Under the pieces are notes generated by a model, which had not been told where the DNA came from, made no database searches, and saw only the letters and a list, made by a program, of their open reading frames with translations. A DNA stretch of 64,000 bases from NCBI RefSeq assembly GCF_000224145.3, contig NW_004190397.2, forward strand, positions 601,196 to 665,195, read 5' to 3'. This document shows, one piece after another, positions 62,847 to 64,000 of the stretch; position 1 is the stretch's first letter; each line of letters begins with the position of its first letter. The translations under genes and the position numbers were made by a program. Source of the DNA: Ciona intestinalis. Taxonomy: Eukaryota > Chordata > Ascidiacea > Phlebobranchia > Cionidae.

Positions 62847-64000
62847 TTAATAGTCATCAAAGGGATCAACACGTCTCTTCTGATAAGCTTTCCTGAAATT
62901 TTCATCAAATATTTCCAAGTCTTTATCGCTGGTGAGGACACCTTTAGGAAGATACCCAAGAAGTTTCGTTGCGTGCTCTTTAAGAAGTTTCTGCCTCTCC
63001 TCCTCCAAGATCTGTCTCCGCATAGCTTGAATCCTCTCCTCTTCCTGGAGCTGATCAATTTCTCGTTGTCTATCCTCCTCAAACTGCCGCCTCCGATCCT
63101 CAATGAGAGCATCAACTGCCCGCTTGTGCTCGAGCTGCTTCATTCTTCGTTTCTGAGCATTCATCTGCTCAATTCGATCATCCTCCGCAAATTTAGCAAG
63201 CATCTGCCTCCGGAACTCTTCCTCTTCTTGCTGTTCCGCTTCCATCCTCATTTGCTTGAATTCCATTTGCTTCTGGTGCGTTTCCTGGAGTTCAATCCTC
63301 TGTCGAAGCTTTCTCTCCTGCTCCGCCATTTCTTTTTGCCTCTCAGCTTCCTCTTGCTCTTCCAGATAAAGATCCTGAAGAATATTTTCTCTTTCTTCCT
63401 TTTCACTCTGCTCCCTAGCAATCTTAGTGGCAAGTTGTTGCTGCACCAGTGCCTTCGCATTTTCTTGTTCTTGCTGCTTAGCCATTCTCTCATTCTCCCT
63501 AACTTGTTGCATATCCGCAAACTGAAGTATTTTTCTATTCTCCTCTTCCAAACGTTCGCGTTCCAATCTTTTCCATTCATCCCTCTTTTGCTTAAACTCC
63601 TCCACAAATCTCTGCGTCGCGTGTTGCTTCTCCAACCTCATTTCCTGATCCCTTTGATCCTCCTCATAAATCTTCCTAACGATTTCATCAATCATGAGTT
63701 TTTCTTTCAGGAACTCTTCATACGCCTCTTGCTTCTTATGCTCTTTCTCTTCAAGCTGCCGTTCCAGCTCTTGTTGATAGCGAACACTTTCTTGCCAACG
63801 CTCAAGCTCCTTTTGTTGCTCTGCCTCCTCTGCTCTTTCAAACTCCTCTTTCATCTGACGAGCGATCTTAGAGTCCCTCTGCATCCCTTGCAACTTAATA
63901 GCATCTCTTTCCGCGATCTGTGCCGCCCTTTCTCGATTCATATACCCAGCTTTTAGTTTAGCTTCCAACTCCCTAAGCTCGAGACTATTATCCCGGAGCT
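62847..64000 (-). CDS. MNS1: Meiosis-specific nuclear structural protein 1, 3' part
   Basis: MNS1 is an almost wholly coiled-coil protein of axonemes and sperm flagella, a doublet microtubule inner protein, also named for its meiotic nuclear location. At least 1.15 kb of coding sequence without an intron runs from the window edge to TAA at 62847-62849. The readable part starts in RDNSLELRELEAKLKAGYMN and continues RERAAQIAERDAIK, matching the N-terminal third of vertebrate MNS1. Further landmarks are KKQEAYEEFLKEKLMIDEI, VRKIYEEDQ, MLAKFAEDDRIEQMNAQKRR, MKQLEHKRAV and LLKEHATKLLGYLPKGV. Composition is dominated by E, Q, R and K, as in the trichohyalin/plectin-homology class. The 5' end, including the true start, lies outside the window; an acceptor-like AG at the edge suggests an exon border near 64000. 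Confidence 0.93.
   Translation of the reverse strand, partial: LRDNSLELRELEAKLKAGYMNRERAAQIAERDAIKLQGMQRDSKIARQMKEEFERAEEAEQQKELERWQESVRYQQELERQLEEKEHKKQEAYEEFLKEKLMIDEIVRKIYEEDQRDQEMRLEKQHATQRFVEEFKQKRDEWKRLERERLEEENRKILQFADMQQVRENERMAKQQEQENAKALVQQQLATKIAREQSEKEERENILQDLYLEEQEEAERQKEMAEQERKLRQRIELQETHQKQMEFKQMRMEAEQQEEEEFRRQMLAKFAEDDRIEQMNAQKRRMKQLEHKRAVDALIEDRRRQFEEDRQREIDQLQEEERIQAMRRQILEEERQKLLKEHATKLLGYLPKGVLTSDKDLEIFDENFRKAYQKRRVDPFDDY

Noticed and set aside
62973-63956. 327-residue Leu-rich open frame on the plus strand
   Set aside because: It is the exact antisense of the MNS1 coiled coil. A Glu/Gln/Lys/Arg-rich gene gives a Leu/Phe/Ser-rich reverse frame by codon chemistry. No domain, signal or neighbour supports it.

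Overview
The window looks like nuclear DNA of a tunicate, most likely a Ciona species. The DNA is AT-rich, the genes are intron-dense with short introns, and several dispersed short repeat families recur throughout: a tRNA-derived SINE, a palindromic TA-flanked MITE, a TTA-tailed element and a 71-bp minisatellite. Every clear protein family present is a conserved animal gene. Species and chromosome are inference; no database was consulted. Three N runs (4116-4240, 5323-5372, 60249-60373) and one garbled homopolymer stretch (about 45367-45402) show this is a draft assembly.

Layout from left to right. 1-2506: repeats only, including two foldback elements. 2507-4595 (+): TIMM22, followed by a probably artefactual second copy of its last exon (5373-6105). 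6327-8726: a long inverted repeat enclosing a small two-coding-exon gene for a 63-residue secreted peptide (7634-7988), with a decayed relative at 9090-9500. 10223-13631 (-): a 325-residue RING/B-box/coiled-coil (TRIM-like) protein without a C-terminal domain. 14902-24177 (-): a ZCWPW1-type CW + PWWP chromatin reader (16 coding exons, 657 residues). 25082-55800 (-): a pecanex (PCNX) gene whose 48 coding exons I could follow in frame from start to stop (2041 residues). 56603-57691 (-): intronless MTG1. 58179-62424 (+): QRSL1 (GatA), missing a middle exon or exons at an assembly gap. 62847-64000 (-): the 3' part of MNS1, running off the window.

Functional links: TIMM22, MTG1 and QRSL1 all serve mitochondria, and MTG1 and QRSL1 are divergent neighbours 487 bp apart, both acting in mitochondrial translation. 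ZCWPW1 and MNS1 both belong to germ-line/meiosis-associated families.

The most unusual signal is in the introns. Eight arrays of the same 71-bp minisatellite lie in introns of PCNX and ZCWPW1. Seven of them end within about 75 bp of a 5' splice site and several fill the whole intron. Arrays in opposite orientation flank PCNX exons 20-21 and exons 22-23. The unit resembles the 3' part of the local SINE. Another PCNX intron (26101-26517) is mostly a short-unit tandem array in which the units carry a copy of the 3' splice-site motif. Other notable items are the inverted-repeat-enclosed secreted peptide gene, a hammerhead-ribozyme-like core at 34936-34988, and gene-derived fragments inside QRSL1 introns.
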